Numbered from the stretch's first letter, positions 6,229-13,465 are shown. The stretch: DNA of 14,442 bases from Elusimicrobia bacterium CG08_land_8_20_14_0_20_44_26 (GCA_002779055.1 PEXM01000066.1:1-14442); one strand, 5' to 3'. A program made the numbers and translations. Notes: generated by a model from the letters alone, not told the origin.

Positions 6229-7488
6229 ATGAAAACAAAAAAAAGTGATATACAACCTCTTTCGTGGCGTTTGGTGCCCGAAAATTTCAGGGATTTTTAC
6301 GGTCAGAAGCGTCTTTTCGGGAAGGGTATGCCTCTACGCTCTATGGTTGAGAGCGGAAATATCGTATCATCTCTTCTGTGGGGTCCCCCCGGCACCGGCA
6401 AGACGGCTTTTTCAAGGTTTATAGCGGCGAAACTGAATTACAAACTTGTCTATGTCAACGCCGTTTCCGCGGACACCGCGAAAATGAAGGAAATAATGCG
6501 CGTGGCTGAATTTGAGAAGAAGACCACGAGGACTCTTCTGGTCGTTGATGAAATAGAGCATTTTAGCCGTTCGCAGCAGGACATTTTTTTGCCCGCTCTG
6601 GAAAAGGGCGACATAACGATGATGGCAATCACTTTTGAAAACCCGTATTACCGTATGAATACGGCTCTGATGTCGCGGCTCAAAATATTTGAATTCAAAG
6701 AACTTTGCGCCGCGGATTTGGACAAAATTCTGAAAAACGCTCTTTCTTCCGAAAAGGGTCTCGCCGGAAAAGTCAAAATTGCGGACAAAGTCGGGAAAAT
6801 AATCGTTGATGAGGCCGCTGGCGACGCAAGGCGGCTCCTCAATCTTTTAGAGATGCTCGCTATGAGTCCAACGGGCGGCGAGATAAATGAGTCGGATGCG
6901 AGAAAAATCCTTACAGGCGCAAGAAAATACGATAGAGAAAATCATTATGATATGATTTCAGCGTTCATAAAGAGCGTTAGAGGTTCCGATGCGGATTCCG
7001 CACTTTACTGGCTGGCTCAGATGCTGAAAGGCGGAGAAGACCCGAGGTTTATCGCCAGGCGCCTCATAATACTCGCCTCGGAGGATATAGGGAACGCCGA
7101 CCCTCAGGCTCTTCCTCTCGCTGTTGCGGCATATCAGGCGGTGGATATTGTGGGTCTCCCGGAGGCAAGGATAATTTTATCGCAGGCGACAATTTACTGC
7201 GCTTCCACATTCAAAAGCAACGCCTCCTATGAAGCGGTTTCCAAAGCCGAAGGTTTGTGCGGAGGGGCACCTCCGTCCGTGCCGGCGCACCTGACGAAAA
7301 AGGGAGCCGCTAATTACAAATATCCGCACGCTTACGGCGGGTGGGTCAGACAGAGATATTCGGATTTAAGCGTCGAGATTTACAAGCCGAAGGGAAAAGG
7401 TTTTGAAAAGGAGCTTGAAAGGAGAACTAAAATTGTCAGGAAAGTCGGAATTGAGAGCCGGGATGAGAGCGGCCCGGCGGGCTCTTAA
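6229..7488 (+). CDS. rarA: Replication-associated recombination protein A (AAA+ ATPase)
   Basis: RarA/MgsA (Mgs1/WRNIP1 family), a tetrameric AAA+ ATPase that acts at stalled replication forks with SSB. It has 419 residues. The N-terminus PLSWRLVPENFRDFYGQKRLFGKG matches the family's P-L-A-R-P...GQ..L pattern. Walker A is GPPGTGKT (52-59) and Walker B is LLVVDEIEHFSRSQQDIFLP (D107, E108), where most members have DEIH. Sensor 1 lies in AITFENPYYRMN, followed by the arginine-finger region ALMSRLKIFEF, and sensor 2 is AAGDARRLLNLLE. The C-terminal tetramerisation region is intact (YDMISAFIKSVRGSD, then GGEDPRFIARRLIILASEDIG). The ATG at 6229 is preferred over 6196 because family N-termini start here and AAGG lies just upstream, though the RBS is weak. 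Its 3' end overlaps the next gene by 56 bases. Confidence 0.93.
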   Translation: MKTKKSDIQPLSWRLVPENFRDFYGQKRLFGKGMPLRSMVESGNIVSSLLWGPPGTGKTAFSRFIAAKLNYKLVYVNAVSADTAKMKEIMRVAEFEKKTTRTLLVVDEIEHFSRSQQDIFLPALEKGDITMMAITFENPYYRMNTALMSRLKIFEFKELCAADLDKILKNALSSEKGLAGKVKIADKVGKIIVDEAAGDARRLLNLLEMLAMSPTGGEINESDARKILTGARKYDRENHYDMISAFIKSVRGSDADSALYWLAQMLKGGEDPRFIARRLIILASEDIGNADPQALPLAVAAYQAVDIVGLPEARIILSQATIYCASTFKSNASYEAVSKAEGLCGGAPPSVPAHLTKKGAANYKYPHAYGGWVRQRYSDLSVEIYKPKGKGFEKELERRTKIVRKVGIESRDESGPAGS

Positions 7489-8011
7489 AAACCGCGAAAA
7501 TCTGAGCATCGCTTTGTGCAGGAATATTTTGGGATGGGAATTGTTCCGCTCCGCGCGCAAAGTAATGAGCTATTATCCCGTAGACGGAGAGGCGGATGTT
7601 ATGGCGGTAAATAAAAAGATTTTAGATGAAAAGGAACTGTATCTGCCTTTTATAGACGGAGCGAGGATTCTGCCTTTGCGCGTTTGCGACCTTTCCGAAC
7701 TTAAACCGGGGAAGTTCGGCATACCATCGCCATCGGATGCGCTCCGCCGCGCATGCGTCTCCGTTTCCGATATGGATTTGATTCTTGTGCCCGGCGTTCT
7801 TTTTGACAGAGTCGGATGGCGCATCGGTTTCGGCGGAGGTTATTACGATAGGGCTTTGCAAAACTGCAAAGTTGTGCATGCGGGCGTCTGTTTTGATATG
7901 CAGGTTTCCCCGTCAGTGGAGCACATTTTGGGGGATGTGAGGATGGATTTTATAATTACGGAAAAAGGAATTTCAAAAGTGAACCCCGTCCGCCATGGGC
8001 GGGCGGGGTAG
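7433..8011 (+). CDS. 5-formyltetrahydrofolate cyclo-ligase
   Basis: Converts 5-formyl-THF to 5,10-methenyl-THF using ATP, salvaging folate for one-carbon metabolism (YgfA/MTHFS family, 192 residues). The N-terminus SGKSELRAGMRAARRAL is the usual basic helix. The middle has SYYPVDGEADV and KFGIPSPSD, and the signature ILVPGVLFDRVGWRIGFGGGYYDRAL (the GGGYYDR nucleotide/Mg site) is complete. The start is taken as TTG 7433, with GGAG at 7421-7424 and a spacing of 8; this gives the expected family N-terminus. It overlaps the rarA 3' end, so the two are co-transcribed and probably coupled. The last codons (7984-8008) form an 11-bp GC-rich hairpin ending one base before the stop codon. In many bacteria this gene lies directly next to 6S RNA; here rarA intervenes. 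Confidence 0.9.
   Translation: MSGKSELRAGMRAARRALKNRENLSIALCRNILGWELFRSARKVMSYYPVDGEADVMAVNKKILDEKELYLPFIDGARILPLRVCDLSELKPGKFGIPSPSDALRRACVSVSDMDLILVPGVLFDRVGWRIGFGGGYYDRALQNCKVVHAGVCFDMQVSPSVEHILGDVRMDFIITEKGISKVNPVRHGRAG
7984..8008 (+). repeat. 11-bp GC hairpin at the cyclo-ligase end
   Basis: CCCCGTCCGCC (7984-7994), loop ATG and GGCGGGCGGGG (7998-8008) form an 11-bp stem with one G-U pair. The cyclo-ligase stop codon TAG follows directly and the rny RBS (GAGGGGG, from 8011) lies just after. With no U-run it is not an intrinsic terminator. It may be a small palindromic repeat or an RNA processing/stability element. Confidence 0.7.
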
Positions 8012-8021
8012 AGGGGGCGTT

Positions 8022-9560
8022 ATGAATATAATTAAATTTGCCGCGAGCGTTATAGCGGGTTTTGCCGCGGGATATTCAGTCGTGTGGCTCATAATGAGAG
8101 GGGCTCTCAAAAAACAGAGTTCCGTCATATTGAGAGAAGCTAAAAAGCAGGCGCAGGAAATAAAGGAAAATGCCGCGAGGGAAGAGCAGAGAAAATTTCA
8201 GCGCCTTGCGGAAGAATTGCGCAGGAATAACGAGAATCTGGAAAATTCGCTGCAAAAGCGTTCGCAGGAAATCCAGCGGAAATTAAGTTTCATAGGTCAG
8301 AAAGATAAAGAACTTGATGCAAAGGCAAAATCCGTGGATATGAAATTAGCGGAAATAAACCAGAAAATAAAACTTCTGAAAATAAAAGAGGAGGAGGTTA
8401 CTAAAAAATCGACACAGCAGAAAGATTCTCTTGAAAAAATAGCCCGTATGCCTCAGGAGGAGGCGAAGAAAATACTGATTGCGTCAATGGAGGAAGAAGC
8501 CCGCTCTGCTTCGCAGACGCTCATAAGCGGAATTATAAAACAGGCGGAGGAAGATGCCCAATCAAAAGCGAGGTTGATAATAGCCACGGCCATGCAGAAA
8601 GCCGCCACCGACGAGGTGCAGGCGCTTGCAACGACGGTGGTGCAGATTCCGAACGATGACCTGAAAGGCAGAATAATAGGGAAAGAAGGCAGGAATATCA
8701 AAGCGTTTGAGGCGGCGACCGGCGTTGAACTTATTGTTGACGACTCACCGGGAGTAATCACGCTGTCGAGCTTTGACGGCGTCAGGCGTTACATAGGGAA
8801 ACTCACTCTGGAATGGCTGATAGCGGACGGAAGGATTCATCCGGGCAGAATAGAAGAACTCGCGTCAAAAGCGAAAGCGGAAGCGGCTGAACATATTATG
8901 AAAATCGGCAGGGATGTTGCCGACAACCTCCAGATATCGGGATTAAAAGATGAACTTGTGGAGATTCTCGGCAGAATGGAATTCAGATTCTCATACAGGC
9001 AGAATATTCTCCAGCACTCGCAGGAGGTTTCAAAGTTAGCCAGGTTCCTCGCCGCCGAGCTTGGCGGCGACACGGAACTTGCCGCCCGCGCGGGACTTTT
9101 GCACGATGTGGGCAAAGCGGCCTCAGGAGAGATTGACGGCAGCCACGCGATTATCGGAGCGGAAATCGCCAGAAAAAACGGCGAGAACGAAAAAGTCGTA
9201 AATGCGATAAAAGCGCATCATGAAGAAGCCCCGTTTGAAACCCTTGAGGCGGTCCTCGTGTCTGTTGCGGACACTTTGTCCGCAACCCGTCCCGGAGCGC
9301 GGATGGAAACGGTGGAGAATTATTTAAAAAGAATAACGAAAATAGAAGAAATCGCCATGCTTTTTGACGGCGTTGAAAGAGCTTACGCCATTTCTGCCGG
9401 CCGCGAGGTGAGAGTTATTGTAAAGCCGGAGAAAGTGACGGAATCAAACGCCCCTGTTCTCACGATGGAAATCGCCCGGAAAATATCGCGCGAAGTGGAA
9501 TATCCGGGACAGTTGAAAGTTTCTCTTATACGCGAACAGCGCTGGAGTGAACTGGCGTAA
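8022..9560 (+). CDS. rny: Ribonuclease Y
   Basis: A membrane-anchored endoribonuclease that initiates mRNA decay, 512 residues (about 520 in B. subtilis). Domains: one N-terminal membrane helix (about 2-26, FAASVIAGFAAGYSVVWLIM); a long charged coiled coil (about 30-185); a KH RNA-binding domain (about 200-260) with the GxxG loop in GRIIGKEGRNIKAFE; and an HD domain (about 330-430) with the metal-binding HD in LLHDVGK (near 361), the upstream His in ILQHSQEV and the downstream AHHEE and SVADTLSATRPGAR. The C-terminal signature follows through RVIVKPEKV and YPGQLKVSLIRE. All key residues look intact. ATG 8022 follows GAGGGGG; the in-frame ATG at 7995 is the loop of the upstream hairpin and would add a Gly/Arg stretch before the anchor. 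rny-ymdB adjacency is conserved in many phyla. Confidence 0.97.
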   Translation: MNIIKFAASVIAGFAAGYSVVWLIMRGALKKQSSVILREAKKQAQEIKENAAREEQRKFQRLAEELRRNNENLENSLQKRSQEIQRKLSFIGQKDKELDAKAKSVDMKLAEINQKIKLLKIKEEEVTKKSTQQKDSLEKIARMPQEEAKKILIASMEEEARSASQTLISGIIKQAEEDAQSKARLIIATAMQKAATDEVQALATTVVQIPNDDLKGRIIGKEGRNIKAFEAATGVELIVDDSPGVITLSSFDGVRRYIGKLTLEWLIADGRIHPGRIEELASKAKAEAAEHIMKIGRDVADNLQISGLKDELVEILGRMEFRFSYRQNILQHSQEVSKLARFLAAELGGDTELAARAGLLHDVGKAASGEIDGSHAIIGAEIARKNGENEKVVNAIKAHHEEAPFETLEAVLVSVADTLSATRPGARMETVENYLKRITKIEEIAMLFDGVERAYAISAGREVRVIVKPEKVTESNAPVLTMEIARKISREVEYPGQLKVSLIREQRWSELA

Positions 9561-9609
9561 AAAATGAAAGATGGTATTGGTTTAGCCACGAGAAACAATA
9601 TTGATAAAT

Positions 9610-9668
9610 GGTAGCCGCAATCTTTAGCTTACGCAGGATGAAGCCTGCGACTACCGCCTGCGACTACC
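9610..9668. repeat. Palindromic GTAG/CTAC repeat with 13-bp tandem duplication
   Basis: GGTAGCCGCA (9610-9619) and TGCGACTACC (9646-9655) are complementary at 9 of 10 positions. Nested within is a perfect CGCAGG-ATGAAG-CCTGCG hairpin (9632-9649). The 13-base unit GCCTGCGACTACC occurs twice in tandem (9643-9655, 9656-9668). This looks like a dispersed REP-type intergenic element. The rest of the 204-base rny-ymdB gap shows no gene. Confidence 0.7.
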
Positions 9669-9714
9669 GACGATAGCGCATGAAAGTATCTTCTAATAGC
9701 TGAACTGTTACGAA

Positions 9715-9742
9715 AGATGAAAGATGACAGATGACAGATGAA
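9715..9742. repeat. Four tandem 7-bp units
   Basis: AGATGAA, AGATGAC, AGATGAC, AGATGAA: four head-to-tail heptamers that differ only in the last base, ending 9 bases before the AAGGAGAG ribosome binding site (9752-9759) of the next gene. A related ATGAAAGATG lies at 9564. This is a microsatellite-like tract that could vary in copy number. Confidence 0.8.
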
Positions 9743-9764
9743 AGTGTAATGAAGGAGAGAGAAA

Positions 9765-10526
9765 TTGAAAGTTTTATTCATAGGCGATGTATTCGGGAAA
9801 GCGGGAAGGGAAGTTTTAAGGGAGTCCCTGCCCGAGATATTTAAGTCGGAAAAACCGGACTTCACCGTGGCTAACGCTGAAAATTCCGCCGGAGGAAAGG
9901 GTCTTACGCAGAAGGTTGCCGACGAGCTTTTTGCCGCCGGCTGCGACGCTCTCACGCTCGGCGACCATGCGTGGGACAGGAAAGAAATACTTGAAATAAT
10001 AGACGACGAGAGAATCGTCAGGCCCCTTAATTTTCCGCCGGGCTGCCCCGGCCACGGCAGAACGTCTCTTGAGAGGGACGGGCAGAAACTCACCGTTGTA
10101 TCGCTGATGGGAAGGACTTTTATTGAAAGGCCTCTTGATTGTCCTTTTCAGACAATCGGCAGGGAGAAATTTGACGGGGCGGCAATCGTGGATTTTCATG
10201 CCGAGGCGACGAGCGAAAAAATTGCGATGAAATGGTTTCTTGCGGGCAAGGTTTCCGCTATTATCGGAACGCACACGCACATCCCGACGGACGATATGGA
10301 AATTGTTGACGGGACGGCGTATATGACGGACTGCGGCATGACGGGGCCTTTTGATTCCGTCATCGGTGTGGATAAGAATATAATTCTAAAAAGATTTCTG
10401 ACGGGCTTCCCCGCGCGTTTTGAAGCGGCAATGGGAGATGCGAGATTAAATGCGGTGCTTGTTGAAATTGACGCAGGTCGTGCGACGGGAATAAAAAAAA
10501 TAAGAGTGAAAAAGGCGGAAATGTGA
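9765..10526 (+). CDS. ymdB: YmdB-family metallophosphoesterase
   Basis: A cytoplasmic binuclear-metal phosphoesterase of the YmdB/DR1281 family (253 residues; about 264 in B. subtilis, where YmdB has cyclic-nucleotide phosphodiesterase activity and affects biofilm and sporulation decisions). Visible motifs: FIGDVFGKAGR (D8), VANAENSAGGKG (E39, N40), GDHAWDRKEI (D67, H68), RPLNFPPG, VVSLMGRTF, IVDFHAEATSEK, IIGTHTHIPT and MTDCGMTGP. All metal ligands expected from B. subtilis are present except that the Asn of the usual GNHTWD motif is Asp here (D67). The start is TTG 9765 with AAGGAGAG 5-12 bases upstream; nothing else fits the N-terminal beta strand. It follows rny, a linkage common across bacteria that suggests a shared role in RNA turnover or signalling. 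The stop lies at the edge of an inverted repeat. Confidence 0.93.
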   Translation: MKVLFIGDVFGKAGREVLRESLPEIFKSEKPDFTVANAENSAGGKGLTQKVADELFAAGCDALTLGDHAWDRKEILEIIDDERIVRPLNFPPGCPGHGRTSLERDGQKLTVVSLMGRTFIERPLDCPFQTIGREKFDGAAIVDFHAEATSEKIAMKWFLAGKVSAIIGTHTHIPTDDMEIVDGTAYMTDCGMTGPFDSVIGVDKNIILKRFLTGFPARFEAAMGDARLNAVLVEIDAGRATGIKKIRVKKAEM

Positions 10527-10607
10527 ACCCCGTTAGAAATTTAGCAGATACGGGAGATAAATTATGAAAAGAGGTATAAATATAAATTTGGGGATTTCTA
10601 ACGGGGT
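10527..10607. repeat. 14-bp inverted repeat enclosing a translation start
   Basis: ACCCCGTTAGAAAT (10527-10540) and ATTTCTAACGGGGT (10594-10607) are perfect complements separated by 53 bases. The RBS (GGGAGAT, 10552-10558) and ATG (10564) of the nucleotidase gene lie in the loop, and the right arm is coding. GTTAGAAA recurs in the hairpin at 14110-14125. It looks like a palindromic repeat that landed across the start of the gene. Confidence 0.75.
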
Positions 10608-12120
10608 GAAAAGACGGATTTTATTTTTAGCGGCTTCGGCGCTCGCCGCTCTTGCGGTTTACGCGGGCAGGGAAATTTACATTGCGAAAACGACGGAACG
10701 CATCGCTCTCGTTTACACCTCGGACATACACGGCCACATACTTCCGGAAAAGCACTATGACGCGTCATCGGCGTCTTCGTTTGAGACGGGCGGTTTCGGT
10801 TCGCTTCAGACGTTTCTTAAAACCGTCAAAGACCCTTTTATACTGCTTGACGCGGGGGATTTATTTATGGGCGCTCCCGAAGGAGCGCTGGGCAAAGGGG
10901 AGATTGTTGTTGAGTTGATGAAGCGTCTCGGGTACCGGGCTGTCGCTGTGGGAAATCACGAGCTTGATTATGGCGCGGAACATTTTAAAAAACTTGCTCT
11001 CGCTGCGGGGTTTCCTTTTATCTGCTGTAATCTGAAATCAAGCGACGGGTCTGAAATTCCTTACATAAAGCCATACGCTATTTTTAATGCGGGAGATTGC
11101 AAGGTGGGGGTGACAGCCGTTATAGAAGAAGACCTTGCAAAAGTTATAGCGGGAGAGACGGCATCTCTTTTCAGTGTCGGAAGCGCATCGTCGTCGCTTC
11201 GCTCATGCATAAGCGCTCTTAAAAACGACTGCGACATAATCGTTGTTTTGTCGGGGCTGGGCCTTGAAAACGACATTAAACTGGCGAAGAGCGCTCGCGG
11301 CATAGACATTATTGCCGGAGGCGAAACACACATCGCTCTTAAAAAAGCCGTTAGAGTTGAGAGGACTCTTGTCTGCGAGCCGGGATGGGGTCTTCAATAC
11401 GTCGGACGCGTTGATATGCTTGTCGGGAAAAGGGGCATTGTGAGGGCGCGGTGGCGTCTTTGCAAACTTCTCGCATCGGCATATCCTCCCACGGGAATCG
11501 TTAAAAATATTCTGCCGCAGTATGAAACCGAAGAATACAGAACGTTGAATGATGAAGTTGGATGGGCATCCGAATGGATTTTGCGCTCGCCCGCAACGAA
11601 TTCGCCAGCTACGCCGATGGGAAATCTGATAGCGGATATAATGAGGTATGCCTCGGGCGCGGAATTTGCCTTCCAGAACCTCTACGGAATCAGAGACGAT
11701 ATTCCCGCGGGCGTTGTGAGAAAAAAAGACCTCGCATCCGTTTCGCCTTTCGGCAACAGAATACTGACAATGAAAATGACGGGAAGTGAGGTCCGGGAAG
11801 TGATGAAACAAAGCGCGACAATGCAAAAAGGACTTCTTCAGATAAGCGGTTTGAAGATGATTTTTAATTCAGCGTTTCCTGAGGACAGGCGGCTTCTTAA
11901 TGTGCTCGTAAACGGCGGGGATATTGACCCCGAAAAGGAATATACGGTCGCTACAAACAGTTTTGTCGCCATCGGCGGCGACGGTTTCACTGCGTTTCTA
12001 AAAGGCGCGGAAATAAAAGACACGGGCATAACACTGCTTGAGGCCGAGGTGAAATATTTCAGAGAAAAATCGCCGGTAAAACCGCCGGTTGACCAAAGAA
12101 TAATAGACATTAAGGAATAG
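10564..12120 (+). CDS. Exported 5'-nucleotidase/2',3'-cyclic phosphodiesterase-like protein
   Basis: A UshA-family two-domain phosphoesterase, 518 residues, that typically hydrolyses nucleotides or related phosphoesters outside the cytoplasmic membrane. A membrane/signal segment (about 18-38, ILFLAASALAALAVYA) precedes the metallophosphatase domain: TSDIHGH (D54, H56), DAGDLFMG (D99) and GNHELDYG (N131, H132, D135). The C-terminal 5'-nucleotidase domain (about 330-505) has TPMGNLIADIMRYASGAEFAF, ASVSPFGNRILTMKMTGSEV and YTVATNSFVAIGGDGFTAF. Two usual metal ligands are changed: the LSHxG His is Gly (G231, VLSGLG) and the first His of GGHTH is Glu (E254, GGETH). Activity may therefore be altered. 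ATG 10564 has a good RBS (GGGAGAT); an in-frame GTG at 10606 would also leave an export signal and may be the ancestral start. The 3' neighbour is convergent. Confidence 0.88.
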   Translation: MKRGININLGISNGVKRRILFLAASALAALAVYAGREIYIAKTTERIALVYTSDIHGHILPEKHYDASSASSFETGGFGSLQTFLKTVKDPFILLDAGDLFMGAPEGALGKGEIVVELMKRLGYRAVAVGNHELDYGAEHFKKLALAAGFPFICCNLKSSDGSEIPYIKPYAIFNAGDCKVGVTAVIEEDLAKVIAGETASLFSVGSASSSLRSCISALKNDCDIIVVLSGLGLENDIKLAKSARGIDIIAGGETHIALKKAVRVERTLVCEPGWGLQYVGRVDMLVGKRGIVRARWRLCKLLASAYPPTGIVKNILPQYETEEYRTLNDEVGWASEWILRSPATNSPATPMGNLIADIMRYASGAEFAFQNLYGIRDDIPAGVVRKKDLASVSPFGNRILTMKMTGSEVREVMKQSATMQKGLLQISGLKMIFNSAFPEDRRLLNVLVNGGDIDPEKEYTVATNSFVAIGGDGFTAFLKGAEIKDTGITLLEAEVKYFREKSPVKPPVDQRIIDIKE

Positions 12121-12200
12121 GGGTCAGGTCTTGAAAGTTGAAAGAATTGTGTGGTGGCGCCTGCTGGTAAAATGAGAAAATGTAGGACGTCCCCTTTTTC
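12121..12200. mobile_element. Probable REP/transposon-end remnant
   Basis: The 84-base gap between two convergent genes carries GGGGTCAGGTCTTGAAAG at one end and, about 60 bases on, TGTAGGACGTCCCCTTTTTC at the other. Both end with a run of four or more G/C in opposite orientation (GGGG...CCCC), and GGACGTCC is a perfect palindrome. From memory, such ends flank Y1 (REP-associated) transposases in several phyla; no transposase is present here. A related AGACGTCCCTTTTTTC lies at 5351-5366. Confidence 0.4.
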
Positions 12201-12204
12201 CTAA

Positions 12205-13407
12205 TTAGAAAAAAAGATTTGTTTCAAAAAGAATCTGTTCGTTCTTTTTGCCGTTTTCAATCATTGCCTCACCCGGCGAGAAGATGGAATAAACAAAACG
12301 GAATTTGAGATTATCGGTGTATGAATAGAGCAAACCGTAGTCCGTTTCCCTGCCGAGTTTTGTCTTGCCGGCAAGGTCGGCGGCGGCGAGGCCGTAATCA
12401 AAATAATTGAAAAATATGTCAACGGGAATAAATTTTGTGCGGGCTTTCGCGCCGGCTCCCATAAGTTGAAGATTTTCTATGGAATTGCTTCTGCCCGATT
12501 CCCTGTTTTTCATATAATACTCTCCGGTTTCTTCGTATTCGGCGATGTGAGAAGTGCTTGGTTTAAAACCTTCTTTTCCCTTGGCATAAACGAGAAAAGC
12601 GTTTCCTTTTCCAAGTTTTGCGATATTGCCGAAAGCTTTCACGCGGACGATTAAAGCGCTCGTATCAAGACCTTTTTTGTCTCCTATGGATTTGGCGAAT
12701 TCCCACGACCATTTTAATTCCCCTGACACAGCGCTTTCATAGCGTATATCAATCAGCGTCTGTTGAGTTGCGGTTGAGGAGGTCTTATTGACGTCGGTGA
12801 AGTAAGCGACGGCGAATTCCCCTCCGAAAATTTTTCTCCCGAGAGTGGCGAAATAAACATCGTTATCTCTTTCCCCGCCTGAAAATGTTTCCGAAGACGT
12901 CTCTATAAGTTTGAAAGCCGCGGCGGAAGCGTTAAAACCGAGAGGGAGCCGCGAGTCAATTTTAATCCCGCTTAAACCGGTATTCTCGTCATTTACAAGA
13001 AGACCCTCGCCGATTTTACAGCCCTGTTTTCCTAAAATTACCGAGGCGGGAAGCGAAAAAAATTCCTCCGCTTTTATATTTGTCCTCTCAAAAAACAGTT
13101 TGTCATTATTTTCCTGTCCCCACAAACCGGTATTCTGAATTGTCATCTCGCAATTGATGTTTTCTTTAAGGTCGCCTTTAAGATAAAATCTCGTTCTCTG
13201 ATCAAAAAAATTTCTGCTTGCCTCATCTGTGGTGTAGGCGGGATTGGAAGAATTGTATGCCCTTCCTCTTATATCGAGCCCTGTGTCCACGTCGGCGCGG
13301 CAAATCCCGGCGAGCGCTGAAAAAAATAAAAACGTCACGCCGCAGGCCCAGTTTGGCGAAAACGCTGCTGTGTAAAAAAAGTTCAAAAGCGCAAAAGTTT
13401 TTTTCAT
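12205..13407 (-). CDS. Outer-membrane beta-barrel protein
   Basis: A 400-residue predicted outer-membrane barrel, transcribed leftward. The N-terminus has an unusually long signal region (MKKTFALLNFFYTAAFS, then a second hydrophobic core CGVTFLFFSALAGICRA) with a likely signal peptidase I site after A38. The mature part alternates aromatic and polar residues in many short strands (for example NFFDQRTRFYLKGDLKENI, DNDVYFATLGRKI, DYGLLYSYTDNLKFRFVYSIF) and ends ETNLFF, the C-terminal aromatic signal for BAM insertion. The early FDQRTRFYLKGDL pattern resembles the alginate-export/porin-like superfamily, but substrate and family are not established. The start at 13407 agrees with a promoter whose -10 box ends 7 bases upstream, implying a leaderless mRNA; an in-frame start 13 codons further out lies upstream of that promoter's start point. 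It is convergent with the nucleotidase gene and divergent from the methyltransferase-like gene. Confidence 0.8.
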   Translation of the reverse strand: MKKTFALLNFFYTAAFSPNWACGVTFLFFSALAGICRADVDTGLDIRGRAYNSSNPAYTTDEASRNFFDQRTRFYLKGDLKENINCEMTIQNTGLWGQENNDKLFFERTNIKAEEFFSLPASVILGKQGCKIGEGLLVNDENTGLSGIKIDSRLPLGFNASAAAFKLIETSSETFSGGERDNDVYFATLGRKIFGGEFAVAYFTDVNKTSSTATQQTLIDIRYESAVSGELKWSWEFAKSIGDKKGLDTSALIVRVKAFGNIAKLGKGNAFLVYAKGKEGFKPSTSHIAEYEETGEYYMKNRESGRSNSIENLQLMGAGAKARTKFIPVDIFFNYFDYGLAAADLAGKTKLGRETDYGLLYSYTDNLKFRFVYSIFSPGEAMIENGKKNEQILFETNLFF

Positions 13408-13413
13408 AGTGCT

Positions 13414-13442
13414 ATTATAAATATTTAGCTCAGAATTTGCAA
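13414..13442 (-). promoter_or_regulatory. Leaderless promoter of the barrel gene
   Basis: On the minus strand: TTGCAA (13442-13437), a 17-base spacer and TATAAT (13419-13414, perfect). The ATG (13407) starts 7 bases after the -10 box, at the expected transcription start, with no Shine-Dalgarno. The -35 is self-complementary and shared with the plus-strand promoter. Confidence 0.75.
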
Positions 13443-13465
13443 ACACAGCAATTTTATATTAAAAT
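13437..13465 (+). promoter_or_regulatory. Divergent promoter of the methyltransferase-like gene
   Basis: On the plus strand: the same TTGCAA (13437-13442), a 17-base spacer and TAAAAT (13460-13465, five of six). Transcription would begin near 13472. The -10 overlaps a perfect palindrome AATTTTA-TAT-TAAAATT (13450-13466), a possible operator. Confidence 0.6.

Noticed and set aside
9610..9742. CRISPR-like array in the rny-ymdB gap
   Set aside because: Units are 13 and 7 bases, directly abutting without spacers, and no cas genes are present.
9816..10280. 154-codon minus-strand frame opposite ymdB
   Set aside because: Antisense shadow; the plus-strand frame has all family motifs.
11203..11826. 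207-codon minus-strand frame opposite the nucleotidase gene
   Set aside because: Antisense shadow of a gene with clear motifs; no RBS and Cys/His/Arg-rich composition.
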